Source: Salinispora pacifica CNR114
GTDB taxonomy: Bacteria > Actinomycetota > Actinomycetes > Mycobacteriales > Micromonosporaceae
Reading direction: 5' to 3'
Assembly (NCBI RefSeq): GCF_000514775.1
Contig: NZ_AZWO01000019.1
Coordinates: 5,963 to 67,167 of the forward strand
Length of the DNA stretch: 61,205 nucleotides
In this document: piece by piece, positions 19,101 through 27,107 of the stretch
Layout: each line of letters opens with the position of its first letter
Position numbering within the stretch: position 1 is the first letter of the stretch
Translations under genes and position numbers: made by a program
Notes under the pieces: model-generated
Databases searched by the model: none
Told to the model about the DNA's origin: nothing
What the model saw: only the letters and a program-made list of their open reading frames with translations

Positions 19101-19468
19101 TGATCCTCCTCCTCGGTGCGGCACCGGAGCTACGGGAACTACGGGCCGCCGTCCCGGTGCTCGCCGAGGCTTTCGGACAGGAATGGACCATGCCCGACTA
19201 CTCGATCCCGGAACTGGCCGACATCATCGTCCGGCACCTGGTCCGCCGTGGCCACGAGGTGCCCGACGACGTACGGGAAGCCCTTGTCGACCTGGCCGCC
19301 GGGCTACCCGAGGGCACCGTCCGCGCGGCGCACCTGCTCTCGATGCGGCTGACCGGGATGGCCGCGTCGCGGACCCTGACCCTCGCCGACCTGAACGGCC
19401 TCGCCGCCCGCACCACCGCAGGCAGGGTGAGCGCACAGCAGCACGACGGCCTGGCCGCTGTCGGTTGA
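16151..19468 (+). CDS. Beta-helix / AAA ATPase fusion, EccA-like, ESX-associated
   Basis: A 1105-residue protein. Residues about 1-520 are a right-handed parallel beta-helix: short repeated V-V-x-D-G-G and C-x-I/V-x-G rungs of about 22-25 residues. Residues about 555-800 form a CbxX/CfqX (EccA/SpoVK) AAA domain with Walker A GPPGTGKT at 602-609, Walker B GVLFIDEAY and arginine-finger region GLASRF. Residues about 850-1090 form a second, degenerate AAA domain: its P-loop reads GPAGSGRG at 892-899 with Arg replacing the catalytic Lys, and its Walker B reads VLMIDYSDD. EccA-type ATPases handle ESX substrates in the cytosol; the beta-helix may be the substrate-binding or scaffold part. GTG 16151 overlaps the previous stop (GTGA). 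There is no signal peptide, so the helix should be cytosolic. Confidence 0.9.
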   Translation: MSRQVLVVGGGKPGAHPTIGAALARAEAGATIAVHPGRYAEKLVVGTHVTISAAGDGPVEVHVEEGSVLVVHGGGVQFHGINLSSGDSTLAAVDVYSGEVALDRCRITGGSWTTLLARLQGSLALRGCEVRSLAGAGVVVTSPRPSTVEDTLIADVATSGVVVADEGVLTLRRCVIEGAGANGICVNGSARLTVEQGEVLRAGKPAVVVEQHGWARMRQLTVRDSGNVDLFLRGDIDVVVSDSRFGGAALQAAHVADGAAPRFERCTFEAVGQTATHVTGKARPTFIDCAVVGAPVGVTVNGASAPRFEGLTVRDTTESLAVVGGSGSVVVQRLRASIDTGSGMVVTDGATLDGTDFAIDVGPAVALELRGAARATVREARFTGAVALSGGSSLELQSALLRGAGVMAGDGDLRLQDTEIQDATGDGVEVGTDGVVTATQIRVRRARRNGIALARGARGGFTDCEVLDSGANGFDVDTPDPVTIARCTVRDSGGVDVRAATDAQLTVEELSTDLPQRTTSGSAIPAGPAATGTATVEDEPEQPSAEPADELSGPLRELNGLIGLRGVKQEVTALINLIKMSQIRQEMGLPMPPMSRHLVFAGPPGTGKTTVARLYGAVLAELGILSEGHMVEAARADLVGQYIGSTAIKTTELVTKALGGVLFIDEAYTLSAGSGGSGPDFGQEAIDALMKMMEDHRDELVVIVAGYSELMEKFLESNPGLASRFTKSIEFPNYTVEELVTITSNLCGKHYYELTDDAVDGLTTYFTRVPKTATFGNGRVARKLFEAMINNQASRLATTPPAKDSELNRLTAEDLAPEFALLEELPVEQTEQPDPSLNPAGAINATRSWRRVCELVGATSVRDAIGATLLQVCELRSRRRAYGRHANVILSGPAGSGRGEFARHYAAGLSELGLVPVGHLIRVTTGKELAPRWPGQARSLVQAALRDAEGGVLMIDYSDDALGSGPDIMEQLVDLTRPKLGDPVILLLGAAPELRELRAAVPVLAEAFGQEWTMPDYSIPELADIIVRHLVRRGHEVPDDVREALVDLAAGLPEGTVRAAHLLSMRLTGMAASRTLTLADLNGLAARTTAGRVSAQQHDGLAAVG

Positions 19469-19484
19469 ACGGAGGAGAGATCTC

Positions 19485-19784
19485 ATGCAGCCGGAAATCC
19501 ACCAGTTTCTGGACCAGGCCCAGGCGTTCGAGCAGCAGATGCGCGACGCCCAGACCGACCTCGAAAAGGCGGTCGTGACCGGGCGCTCCCAGGACAGGAC
19601 GGTGACGGTGCTGGCCGGCGGGCTCGGCAAGGTCTTTGCCGTCCGAGTCAACCCGAGCGTCTTCGACCATCGTGACGTGCAGGCCCTGCAGAACGCGATC
19701 ACGGAGGCGATAGGGGCGGCGGCCGACAAGGCCAGCAAGCTCGCTGAGCAGAAGATGGGGCCGATCGAGGTCACCCTGCACTGA
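19485..19784 (+). CDS. YbaB/EbfC-family protein at the end of the ESX operon
   Basis: A 99-residue protein of standard YbaB/EbfC length: N-terminal helix (1-30), strands around RTVTVLAGGLGKVFAVRV, and a long C-terminal helix. ATG 19485 follows GGAGGAGAG. It closes the ESX operon and its last 14 bp overlap the 3' end of the convergent BTAD regulator gene. It is a distant paralogue of the YbaB-like protein at 416-832, so the locus is bracketed by two members of this family. Role unknown; DNA-associated or secretion-partner functions are both possible. Confidence 0.88.
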   Translation: MQPEIHQFLDQAQAFEQQMRDAQTDLEKAVVTGRSQDRTVTVLAGGLGKVFAVRVNPSVFDHRDVQALQNAITEAIGAAADKASKLAEQKMGPIEVTLH

Positions 19785-22700
19785 GGACAGCGACGGACCG
19801 CCGACCCAAGGACACCGCTTCGCGGGACCGATCCACCCCGAACTCAGCGAGCCGGCGGCGGATCCGGCGCAGATCCCATCGGGCGCCGAGCGCCGAATAC
19901 AACGATACCGCCTCGCCGCACACCCGGATCGCCTCGTGCGGGCGACGATCGGCGGCGAGCAGCACCGCCGCGTCCTCGAGTGCCGCCGCCAGTTCCGGCG
20001 CCCGACCCACCCTGCGATAGCGTGCCGCCGCAGCCAGGGCTGGTTGCGGATCCCCCGTGATCAGCGCCCGACAGCGCTCGGCCGCGGCAGCTGCCCGAGC
20101 GGGCCGGACCTCCTTGTCCGCCTCACCCGCGCAGATCTCCACCGCCCATTCGACGACGTCGGTGCGGCGCTGGTCGAGCGCGAGCCGCACCACGCCCGGA
20201 AGCCACTGGTGACGCAGCATCATCGGCGCGTACGCCGGTGCCAGCAGGGGGGCGAGGATGTCGAGCGCCTCGTCGGCCCGGCCCTGCTGCTCGGCGACCA
20301 ACGAGCGGGCGACCAGCAGGAAGTCGCTACTCGCCCGCTCGGCATCGGTGGCGGGCAGCGCGTGCACCGCCGCCAGGTGCTCGGCGACCAGGCCAGCGTC
20401 GTCGTGGTGTGCGGCGATCAGCGCGGCGACACCGTGCAGCAACATGGTGACGGCACCCGGTTCGCGGGCTCCCAGGAACGTGATGCCGGGATTGTCATCG
20501 GCGACCGCTCGGACCGCGCTGAGCGTTGTCAGGGCGTCGTCCCAGCGGCCGAGCCAGTAGTGCTGCACCGCCGTGGCCACCGGTAGGCCGTGTGGAAGCC
20601 GGTGTCGGATGGCGACGAGCGCCGCCTCACGCAGGGTCCGTTCGGCCTCGTCGAGCCGGTCGAGGTTCTGCAGGGTGAACGTCCGGTTGTCGAGCAGGTC
20701 AAGGTACATGCCCACGCACGCCCGACGGCCCCGAACGGTGTCCAACGCTCGGTCGACGTACTCCAGCGCACGTTCGTGGTCCCGCCGGATCGAGTTGGTC
20801 AGCCACACGGTCTGCAACGCGAACGCGGCGTCGCACGGCTGTCCCGCCGCGACCGCCTCGCTGTGGGTGCACCCGGCCGTTCGATCGGCACCGTCGAGAT
20901 CGTCGAGGCTGCCCCGCCGGAAGTCGGCCAGCAGCACATGGTGGCTCGTCCGCCAGAGCTCGGGCGTTTCGGGATCGCGAAGCGATGCCTCGAGCAGGCT
21001 GGTCGCGGCCACGGCGTCGCCACGACGAAAGATCATGGTGGCGAGCAGGTGACGCATCTCCGCACGATCGGCCGGGTCCCGGGTCAGACCGGCGGCCTCG
21101 CACGCCTCGGCCATCGACCACCGCTGGTGCCGGAAGTCCAGTCTGACCAGGGCGATGAGCAGCACCGTGCGCTGTGTCGTGCTGGGTACATCCGTGTCGA
21201 GCACCCGCCGCAGCAGCTGGCCGGCGACCTGCGGCGCCCGCTTCGTCACCTCGGCGTGCCGCTCGACGAGCCAGGACACCATCCACTCGTCGACCGGGGG
21301 CTCCCCGGCGGCGAGTTGCTCGGCCACCCGGATCACCGAACCGCCGCCACGGTGCAGCACCTCGGCCGTGTGCCGGTGCAACGCCGCTCGCGCCGGCGCC
21401 GGGATGCCCTCGTAGAGCATTCGCCGCACGAGTGGGTGACGAAAGGCGAGCACGCTACCCGCTTCCACGACGATGTGGGCAGCGAGTGCCTCCTCCAGGT
21501 TTGCCACCAGGTCGACTGGTGATTGTCCGGTGACCGCGACAATGTCGTCGCCGCTGAACTCCGGGCCAAGTAGCGCCGCCGTTCGTAGGACCTCCTGGGT
21601 GGCGGGTGAGAGAAGGTCCACGATGGCCCGGATCACGACCAGCAGTGAGCGGGGAGCCTCCACCGGGACGGATGTGTCGATGTCGGCACACCCGTCACTG
21701 ATCCGCACCGCCCCACGACGGACCAAGGCTGTGATCACCTCACGGGCACCGAGCGGGTTTCCGCCCAGCCGCGGCACGACCGCCGCCAGGTACGGCCCCA
21801 CCGGAGCCCCGACCAACTGGGCCACCAACTGCTCGATCGCCGCTGGCGGCAGCGCACGCAGACGCAGTACGTGGCCCTCCCGGGCCTGGACGCTCCGGCG
21901 TAGCTGGGCTGGTGCGTGGCCGTACGACCCGAGTCGGGTCGCCGCGACAAGCAGCAGCGGCATACGTCGCGTGACGGCGATCAGCCGGTCCCAGAGCAGG
22001 CAGCTGACCTCGTCCACCCACTGAAAGTTGTCGACGACGAGCACAAGGGGCCCGGTCTCGCAGCTCGCCCGCACGTGTGCGAGCAGGCGTTCCGCGGCGG
22101 CCGCCGGGTTCGGAGGTCGATGCCACTCCGAGGTCGCCCGCACGCCCAACGCCCGCCAGATCACCTGTAGCGGGGCGTCCTGGTCCGGTTCGTCGGCGGC
22201 GCCCCACGCGATCTGGCAGCCCAGGCCGTCCGCGTCGGCGATGGCGGCGGTGAGTAGTTCCGTCTTGCCGATGCCCGGCTCGCCCTCGATCCACAGCGCG
22301 GTTCCGTGGCCCGCCGCGACCGCCCGAACCAGGACGCGCAGCATCTTCAGTTCGTCGTCGCGCCCCGCCAGTACCCGCGCCTGACCGTCGCACGCCGCGC
22401 TGCTGATCTCGGATGGCAGGATCGGTGGTGTGGGGCGGGTGGCGGGGGCAGCGGGGGCGGCGGGCTCGGCCAGCAGCCGTCGGTGCAACTCGGTCAGAGC
22501 CGGGCCGGGTCCGACACCGAGCTCGGCGAGAAGGGTGTGCCGAGCGGCCCGGAACACCTCGATCGCCGCGGTACGGCGGCCGATCCGGTGCAGGGCGAGC
22601 ATCAGCAACTCGTACAGGGGCTCGTGCAGCGGGTGCTCGTGCACCAGGCCGGACAGTGTGGCCAGCAGGTCGTCGTCGCCGAGTTGCAGGCCCAGTCGTG

Positions 22701-23226
22701 CCCGCTGTTCGGTCGCGGTGAGGCGACGCTCGGCCAGCCGGGTACGTTCCGTCTCGATCCGGGGACCGGAGACTCCGGCGTACGCCTCCCCATGCCACAA
22801 GGCCAGTGCCTCGTCCCACCGGGTGGCCGCAGCCTGTGGGTCGGCCTCCCGCAGTTCCTGAGCCTGTTGGCAGAAAGCCAGAAAGCGTTCGCTGTCCAGG
22901 TCCTCGGGGGACAGCCGCAGGGCGTAGCCCGACGGGCCGGAGGTGAGTAGGTGGTGACTCGATCGGGGTGGGCCCGGCGTCGCCAGACTGCGCCGAAGCC
23001 CGGAGACGTAGGTGTAGACACTGCCGGCCGCGGTAGCCGGCGGCGAGGTGCCCCAGATTCCCTCGATCAGCTCGTCCCGGCCGACGGGACGGCCGGCAGC
23101 GGCTGCCAGCACCGCGAAGAGTGCCCGCTGCCGGGCCGGTCCGAGGGGCAGCTCGTGTTCACCGAGCCAGGCCCGCACGGAGCCCAGGACTGAGACCCGA
23201 AGCCGCTGATCCGGTGTCGGTGACAC
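19771..23226 (-). CDS. BTAD-AAA (SARP/AfsR-type) transcriptional regulator
   Basis: An 1151-residue regulator. Residues about 10-100 hold the OmpR-like winged helix, about 100-245 the bacterial transcriptional activator (BTAD) domain, and about 290-650 an AAA/STAND ATPase with Walker A GEPGIGKT at about 315-322 and Walker B LVLVVDNFQW. The remainder is TPR-like helical repeats. There is no C-terminal LuxR helix-turn-helix. GTG 23226 is chosen because GGAG lies 5 nt upstream and the ptsI gene ends at 23349; a longer in-frame reading overlaps ptsI and is not coding. It lies 122 bp downstream of ptsI on the same strand. Such proteins activate secondary-metabolite or developmental genes; the target here is unknown. 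Confidence 0.9.
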   Translation of the reverse strand: MSPTPDQRLRVSVLGSVRAWLGEHELPLGPARQRALFAVLAAAAGRPVGRDELIEGIWGTSPPATAAGSVYTYVSGLRRSLATPGPPRSSHHLLTSGPSGYALRLSPEDLDSERFLAFCQQAQELREADPQAAATRWDEALALWHGEAYAGVSGPRIETERTRLAERRLTATEQRARLGLQLGDDDLLATLSGLVHEHPLHEPLYELLMLALHRIGRRTAAIEVFRAARHTLLAELGVGPGPALTELHRRLLAEPAAPAAPATRPTPPILPSEISSAACDGQARVLAGRDDELKMLRVLVRAVAAGHGTALWIEGEPGIGKTELLTAAIADADGLGCQIAWGAADEPDQDAPLQVIWRALGVRATSEWHRPPNPAAAAERLLAHVRASCETGPLVLVVDNFQWVDEVSCLLWDRLIAVTRRMPLLLVAATRLGSYGHAPAQLRRSVQAREGHVLRLRALPPAAIEQLVAQLVGAPVGPYLAAVVPRLGGNPLGAREVITALVRRGAVRISDGCADIDTSVPVEAPRSLLVVIRAIVDLLSPATQEVLRTAALLGPEFSGDDIVAVTGQSPVDLVANLEEALAAHIVVEAGSVLAFRHPLVRRMLYEGIPAPARAALHRHTAEVLHRGGGSVIRVAEQLAAGEPPVDEWMVSWLVERHAEVTKRAPQVAGQLLRRVLDTDVPSTTQRTVLLIALVRLDFRHQRWSMAEACEAAGLTRDPADRAEMRHLLATMIFRRGDAVAATSLLEASLRDPETPELWRTSHHVLLADFRRGSLDDLDGADRTAGCTHSEAVAAGQPCDAAFALQTVWLTNSIRRDHERALEYVDRALDTVRGRRACVGMYLDLLDNRTFTLQNLDRLDEAERTLREAALVAIRHRLPHGLPVATAVQHYWLGRWDDALTTLSAVRAVADDNPGITFLGAREPGAVTMLLHGVAALIAAHHDDAGLVAEHLAAVHALPATDAERASSDFLLVARSLVAEQQGRADEALDILAPLLAPAYAPMMLRHQWLPGVVRLALDQRRTDVVEWAVEICAGEADKEVRPARAAAAAERCRALITGDPQPALAAAARYRRVGRAPELAAALEDAAVLLAADRRPHEAIRVCGEAVSLYSALGARWDLRRIRRRLAEFGVDRSREAVSLGRRSVAVLSAG

Positions 23227-23348
23227 GTGCGCTCCGAATCCACGAGGTGCGGCGGACCGCAGCACCGGGACGACAGTCCCGGGTTGCGACGCTGCCGGCC
23301 GGCGGCGGGACACCCGACAGTGCTCGGGCGGCCCACCGCCGAGTCGGC

Positions 23349-24974
23349 TCAGGGGACGGTGAGCGGTGCCGCGCCGGCCGCCCACAACGCCTCGGCGGCG
23401 AGTCGCCGACAGTCGGCGAGGGTGTGGGCGGCGAGCGCCTCCCGCACCTCGGGCACTGCCCGTGGGGCCATGGAAAGGCTGGTCACGCCGAGGCCGACGA
23501 GCACCGGCGCGATCCTCGGGTCGGCCGCGGCCTCGCCACAGACACCGACCGGTTTGCCGGCGGCCGCGCCGGCGGCGGCACAGCCGGAGATGAGTTCGAG
23601 CAACGCGGGCTGTGCCGGGTCGAGCAGGTCGGCCAGGTCGCCACACTGCCGGTCGGCGGCGAAGGTGTACTGGCTCAGGTCGTTGGTGCCGATGCTGAGG
23701 AAGTCCACCACCGACAGCAACGAGCGGGCCCGCAGGGCTGCCGCCGGCACCTCGACCATCGCTCCCGCTGTGGGAAGGCCGGCGTCCCGGCAGGCGGCGG
23801 CAAACCAGGCGGCCTCCGCGACCGTCGCCACCATCGGTGCCATCACCCACACCTCGGCTGCCGTGTCCCGGGCCGCCTGTGCGATCGCCCCGAGCTGGAG
23901 ATGGAGCACATCCGCCCGCCGCCGGGCCAACCGCAGGCCGCGTACGCCCAGTGCCGGGTTCGGTTCCACCCCGGCCGTGAGGAAGGGCAGGGGCTTGTCA
24001 GCGCCGGCGTCGAGGGTCCGCACGATGACTCTGCGCCCGGGGAGCGCGGTGAAGACCTCGGCGTAGGCGGCGACCTGCTCGTCGCGTCCGGGCGGATCGG
24101 TGCGATGCAGGTAGAGCAGTTCGGTCCGGAACAGACCGACGCCTTCCAGCTCACCGTCCACATCCTCAGCCGAGCCGATGTTGCCGTACAGGGCCACGGG
24201 GTGGCCGTCGGCGGTTTGGCCGGGCCCCCGGGTCGTGGCGAGTCGGCGCCGACGCCGCTGCTCGGAGACCCGGGTGGCGATGACGGTGTCGTGATTCACG
24301 CCCACCGCGACCTGCCCGGTCGAGCCGTCGACGGTGACCTCGACCCCGTCGGCAACAGCCATCGCACTGGGGCACCGGACCACAGCCGGTAGGCCAGCGG
24401 CTCGGGCCAGAATCGCGGTGTGGCTGGTCGGCCCACCATCCTCGGTGACCAGCGCCAGCACCTGCTCCGGATCCAGGCCGGCGGTGTCCGCCGGCGCGAG
24501 GTCACGGGCGATCAGCACAAACGGATGGCCCGGATCGGGGATACCGGGTGGCGGCAGCCCCAGGCAGGCGGCGACGACCCGGTCCCGAATATCGTTCAGA
24601 TCGGTGACGCGCTCGGCGAGATAGCCCCCGGCGGCCAGGAACGCCTCCCGGTGCACGGCCAGCGCCCGGTCGACGGCGACCGGTGCGCTGGCCCCGGCCC
24701 GCACCTCCGCGACCACAGCGGCCGACAGCTCCGGATCCTGCGCCATCATCGCCTGTGCCCGCAGAACATCGGCCGCCGCCCGGGCTGCCACACCCTCGGC
24801 CCGGCGGGTCAGGTCCGCGGCCACGGTATTCAGCGCGGCCACCGCCCGCTCGACCTCGGCGTCCGGATCAACCACTACGGCCGGCTCGGGCGGCGGTGGT
24901 GGTGGGCTCATCCGATACGCCGGGCCGGCGGCGCTCCCCGGGCTGACGCCGATGCCACGCAGCAGCTCAGCCAT
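23349..24974 (-). CDS. ptsI: PTS enzyme I (phosphoenolpyruvate-protein phosphotransferase)
   Basis: A 541-residue enzyme I, the soluble entry point of the sugar phosphotransferase system that takes phosphate from PEP and passes it to HPr. The N-terminal HPr-binding/phosphohistidine domain carries GGPTSHTAI with the active His at about 185. The C-terminal PEP-binding barrel includes LYLHR, GADKPLPF, NPALGVRGLR and the Cys in KPVGVCGEAA. The start at 24974 overlaps the last codons of ptsH (CATGGCTGA), giving coupled translation; starts at 24992 or 25007 are in frame. A Pro run follows residue 22. It belongs to the rightmost-to-leftmost PTS operon from the DeoR gene. Confidence 0.95.
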   Translation of the reverse strand: MAELLRGIGVSPGSAAGPAYRMSPPPPPPEPAVVVDPDAEVERAVAALNTVAADLTRRAEGVAARAAADVLRAQAMMAQDPELSAAVVAEVRAGASAPVAVDRALAVHREAFLAAGGYLAERVTDLNDIRDRVVAACLGLPPPGIPDPGHPFVLIARDLAPADTAGLDPEQVLALVTEDGGPTSHTAILARAAGLPAVVRCPSAMAVADGVEVTVDGSTGQVAVGVNHDTVIATRVSEQRRRRRLATTRGPGQTADGHPVALYGNIGSAEDVDGELEGVGLFRTELLYLHRTDPPGRDEQVAAYAEVFTALPGRRVIVRTLDAGADKPLPFLTAGVEPNPALGVRGLRLARRRADVLHLQLGAIAQAARDTAAEVWVMAPMVATVAEAAWFAAACRDAGLPTAGAMVEVPAAALRARSLLSVVDFLSIGTNDLSQYTFAADRQCGDLADLLDPAQPALLELISGCAAAGAAAGKPVGVCGEAAADPRIAPVLVGLGVTSLSMAPRAVPEVREALAAHTLADCRRLAAEALWAAGAAPLTVP

Positions 24975-25257
24975 GGTCCGGTGACTCGTCATCGGAGTCG
25001 AGGTCACGGGCGAGCAGCGTGGCGAGCGCGTCGAGGGCGGCGTCGGCCGTGGGACCGTCAGCTTCGAGGGTGACCTCGGCGCCGTGCTTGGCGCCCAGGG
25101 CCAGCACGGACAGCAGGCTACGGGCAGGAACGGGAGGCTTGTCGCTGGTCCGAATGGTCACCGGAACGGACTGAGCCGCCGCGGCAGCGACGAACAGGGC
25201 GGCGGGCCGGGCATGCAGGCCACTGGTAGCACCGACCGTAACGGAACGGGTGGGCAT
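24967..25257 (-). CDS. ptsH: HPr phosphocarrier protein
   Basis: A 96-residue HPr with the catalytic His15 in GLHARPA. The regulatory-serine region is SLLSVLAL, with Ser47 at the place of Ser46. HPr carries phosphate from enzyme I to EIIA. The acidic C-terminal tail (DLDSDDESPD) is longer than in typical 85-88-residue HPr and overlaps the ptsI start. It lies 35 bp after the dehydrogenase gene in the same operon. No second HPr is visible here, so whether this pair serves all PTS sugars in the cell cannot be told from the window. Confidence 0.95.
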   Translation of the reverse strand: MPTRSVTVGATSGLHARPAALFVAAAAAQSVPVTIRTSDKPPVPARSLLSVLALGAKHGAEVTLEADGPTADAALDALATLLARDLDSDDESPDHG

Positions 25258-25292
25258 TACAGGCTCCCTTCTGGGGACGGCAGGCGCGCGGG

Positions 25293-26333
25293 TCAGGGCT
25301 CGATCGTCACCTTGATCGCCTCACCCGTGGCGACCAGTTCGAAGGCGTCGAGGGCGCCGTCCAGCGGCAACCGGTGGGTGATGAGGTCGGCGACCGGCAC
25401 CTCACCGGAGGCGATGAGGCGCAGTGCCTCGGCGTTGTGGGCGGGGCTCGACCCGTTCGCGCCGACCAGCGTCAGCTCCCGGTAGTGCACCAGGTTGGCG
25501 TCCAGGCCGATGACTGGCCGGTCCTTCGGCAGCCCACCGAAGAGGCTGATCCGGCCCTGCCGGGCGGCCATCTGGACGGCCTGTTCCTGGGCCGCGCCGG
25601 AGGCGGCGGCGGTGATGATGACGTCGGCGCCGCGCCCGTTGGTGAACTTGAGCACGGCGTCGACCGGGTCGGTGTCGGCCGCGCAGATCGTCGCGTCCGG
25701 CGCGACCAGCGCAGCGGCCTGGCTGAGCCGATCCTGGTTGAGGTCGACCAGGACCACACTCCTGGCGCCCCGGGCCCGGGCCAGCCGTACGTGCAGACAG
25801 CCGATCGGGCCGGAGCCGATCACCACCACGTCGTCCCCAGCGCCGACCTGAGCGAGGTTCTGCCCGTTGAGGACGCACGCCAGCGGTTCGGCGACCGACG
25901 CTTCGGCGTAGCTAACCCCGTCCGGGATACGGTTGAGCCCGTCGACGGCGAGCACTTTGCTCGGCACCACGAGATACTCGGCGAACCCACCGTCGTAGTG
26001 GTAGCCCATCGACTCCTGGTTGGGGCAGACCGTCCGGCGACCCTGCTGGCACTCGCCGCACTGCCCGCAGGGAATGGCGGCGATGACCTGGACCCGGTCG
26101 CCGGGCGACCAGCCGTCCACCGCGGCGCCGACCTCCACCACCTCGCCGGCGATCTCGTGCCCCATCACACGGGGCGGCACGATGTGATGGTGGCCGAACC
26201 GGGAGATCTTCACATCGGTCCCGCAGGTGGAACAGTTACGGACGCGAAGCTTCACCTCTCCCCGCCCGGCAGTGGGCTCGGGGGCGTCCTCGATCCGGAC
26301 GTCACCGGGAGCGTGGAAGCGTACGACCTTCAT
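25293..26333 (-). CDS. Zinc-dependent polyol / sugar-phosphate dehydrogenase
   Basis: A 346-residue medium-chain zinc dehydrogenase (sorbitol/threonine dehydrogenase type). The catalytic-zinc Cys is in NCSTCGTDVK, the GHE motif is MGHEIAGEVVEVG, and the four structural-zinc cysteines lie in CGQCGECQQGRRTVC. The Rossmann motif is VIGSGPIGC, followed by VDLNQDR, where Asp suggests NAD preference. Position between EIIA and HPr suggests it oxidises the phosphorylated polyol delivered by the EIICBA proteins, replacing the mannitol-1-phosphate 5-dehydrogenase (MtlD) of classical operons. Exact substrate is open. Confidence 0.88.
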   Translation of the reverse strand: MKVVRFHAPGDVRIEDAPEPTAGRGEVKLRVRNCSTCGTDVKISRFGHHHIVPPRVMGHEIAGEVVEVGAAVDGWSPGDRVQVIAAIPCGQCGECQQGRRTVCPNQESMGYHYDGGFAEYLVVPSKVLAVDGLNRIPDGVSYAEASVAEPLACVLNGQNLAQVGAGDDVVVIGSGPIGCLHVRLARARGARSVVLVDLNQDRLSQAAALVAPDATICAADTDPVDAVLKFTNGRGADVIITAAASGAAQEQAVQMAARQGRISLFGGLPKDRPVIGLDANLVHYRELTLVGANGSSPAHNAEALRLIASGEVPVADLITHRLPLDGALDAFELVATGEAIKVTIEP

Positions 26334-26360
26334 GGCGCGAGTTCCTCTCGAGTGTGCTGG

Positions 26361-26801
26361 TCAGTTGGGGGCGGAGGACAACAGCAGCCGCCGCACGTCA
26401 TCGGGGTCGGCTGCCTCGTGGAGCGCACGGGCCCGCTCGGGGTCCAGGAGCAGCTCGGCGAGGTCGGCGAGGAGTTCGATGTGCCCGTCGCCCTGGGCGG
26501 CGATCGCCACGCAGGTGGTGACGTGGTTGCCGCCCCAGTCGACGCCGGCGGGGAACCGGACGACAGCGAGGGCGTCGCGGCGGATGGCCGCCTTGCCGGC
26601 GGTCGTGCCGTGCGGGATCGCCACCCCCGCGCCCACGTAGGTGGAGATCGACTGCTCCCGGTCCAGCATCGCCGTCACGTACGCCGGGTCAACGGCGCCG
26701 ATCTCGACGAGCACGCCGCCGCAGCGACGGATCGCGTCGTCGCGGTTGGCGGCGTGTTCGTCGAGCCGGACGGCCTCTGGCGCCAGCAGGCGGTCATCCA
26801 T
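26361..26801 (-). CDS. PTS EIIA component, mannitol/fructose type
   Basis: A 146-residue EIIA of the mannitol/fructose (PTS EIIA type 2) family. The phosphorylated histidine is His64 in GVAIPHGT, and the family helix DREQSISTYVG precedes it. It receives phosphate from HPr and hands it to the EIIB cysteine. ATG 26801 overlaps the end of the EIIB gene by 8 bp. In many bacteria this domain is fused to EIICB (MtlA); here it is a separate chain (MtlF-like). Confidence 0.93.
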   Translation of the reverse strand: MDDRLLAPEAVRLDEHAANRDDAIRRCGGVLVEIGAVDPAYVTAMLDREQSISTYVGAGVAIPHGTTAGKAAIRRDALAVVRFPAGVDWGGNHVTTCVAIAAQGDGHIELLADLAELLLDPERARALHEAADPDDVRRLLLSSAPN

Positions 26802-27102
26802 CGAGGTCGCCGCCGGTCTGCACGGCCTTGACGACTCGGGTCACCGCCGGATCGCCGATGAAGACCTGGATCGGCACGATGATCGTGTCTGGGGCGCTGA
26901 TCCGGGCCCGCTCGGCGAGGCCCTGGTGGCAGATCACCACGTCGGCGTCGGCGGGAATGGTGTCGACCGGTGTGTGCTCGACGGCCACCGAGTGTTTGCC
27001 GAGTTGGCGGCGTAGCTGGCCGGCGAGCATCGCGCTGCTGCCCATGCCGGCGTCGCAGGCGATGACAACCTTGCGGACGGCGGCGCCGTTGATGGTGGTC
27101 AT
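26794..27102 (-). CDS. PTS EIIB component, mannitol type
   Basis: A 102-residue EIIB with the mannitol-class P-loop VIACDAGMGSSA; Cys16 is the phosphorylated residue. ATG 27102 has AAGGAGT upstream. A far longer open frame continues upstream but it runs through the EIIC gene in another phase and is not coding. It starts 5 bp after the EIIC stop and overlaps EIIA. It is a stand-alone EIIB, whereas MtlA proteins often fuse it to EIIC. Confidence 0.93.
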   Translation of the reverse strand: MTTINGAAVRKVVIACDAGMGSSAMLAGQLRRQLGKHSVAVEHTPVDTIPADADVVICHQGLAERARISAPDTIIVPIQVFIGDPAVTRVVKAVQTGGDLDG

Positions 27103-27107
27103 GGTGG

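Noticed and set aside
23227..23850. Upstream in-frame extension of the 1151-residue BTAD regulator
   Set aside because: It overlaps the coding frame of ptsI in another phase and has Arg/Gly-rich non-protein composition; the GTG at 23226 with GGAG gives the family start.
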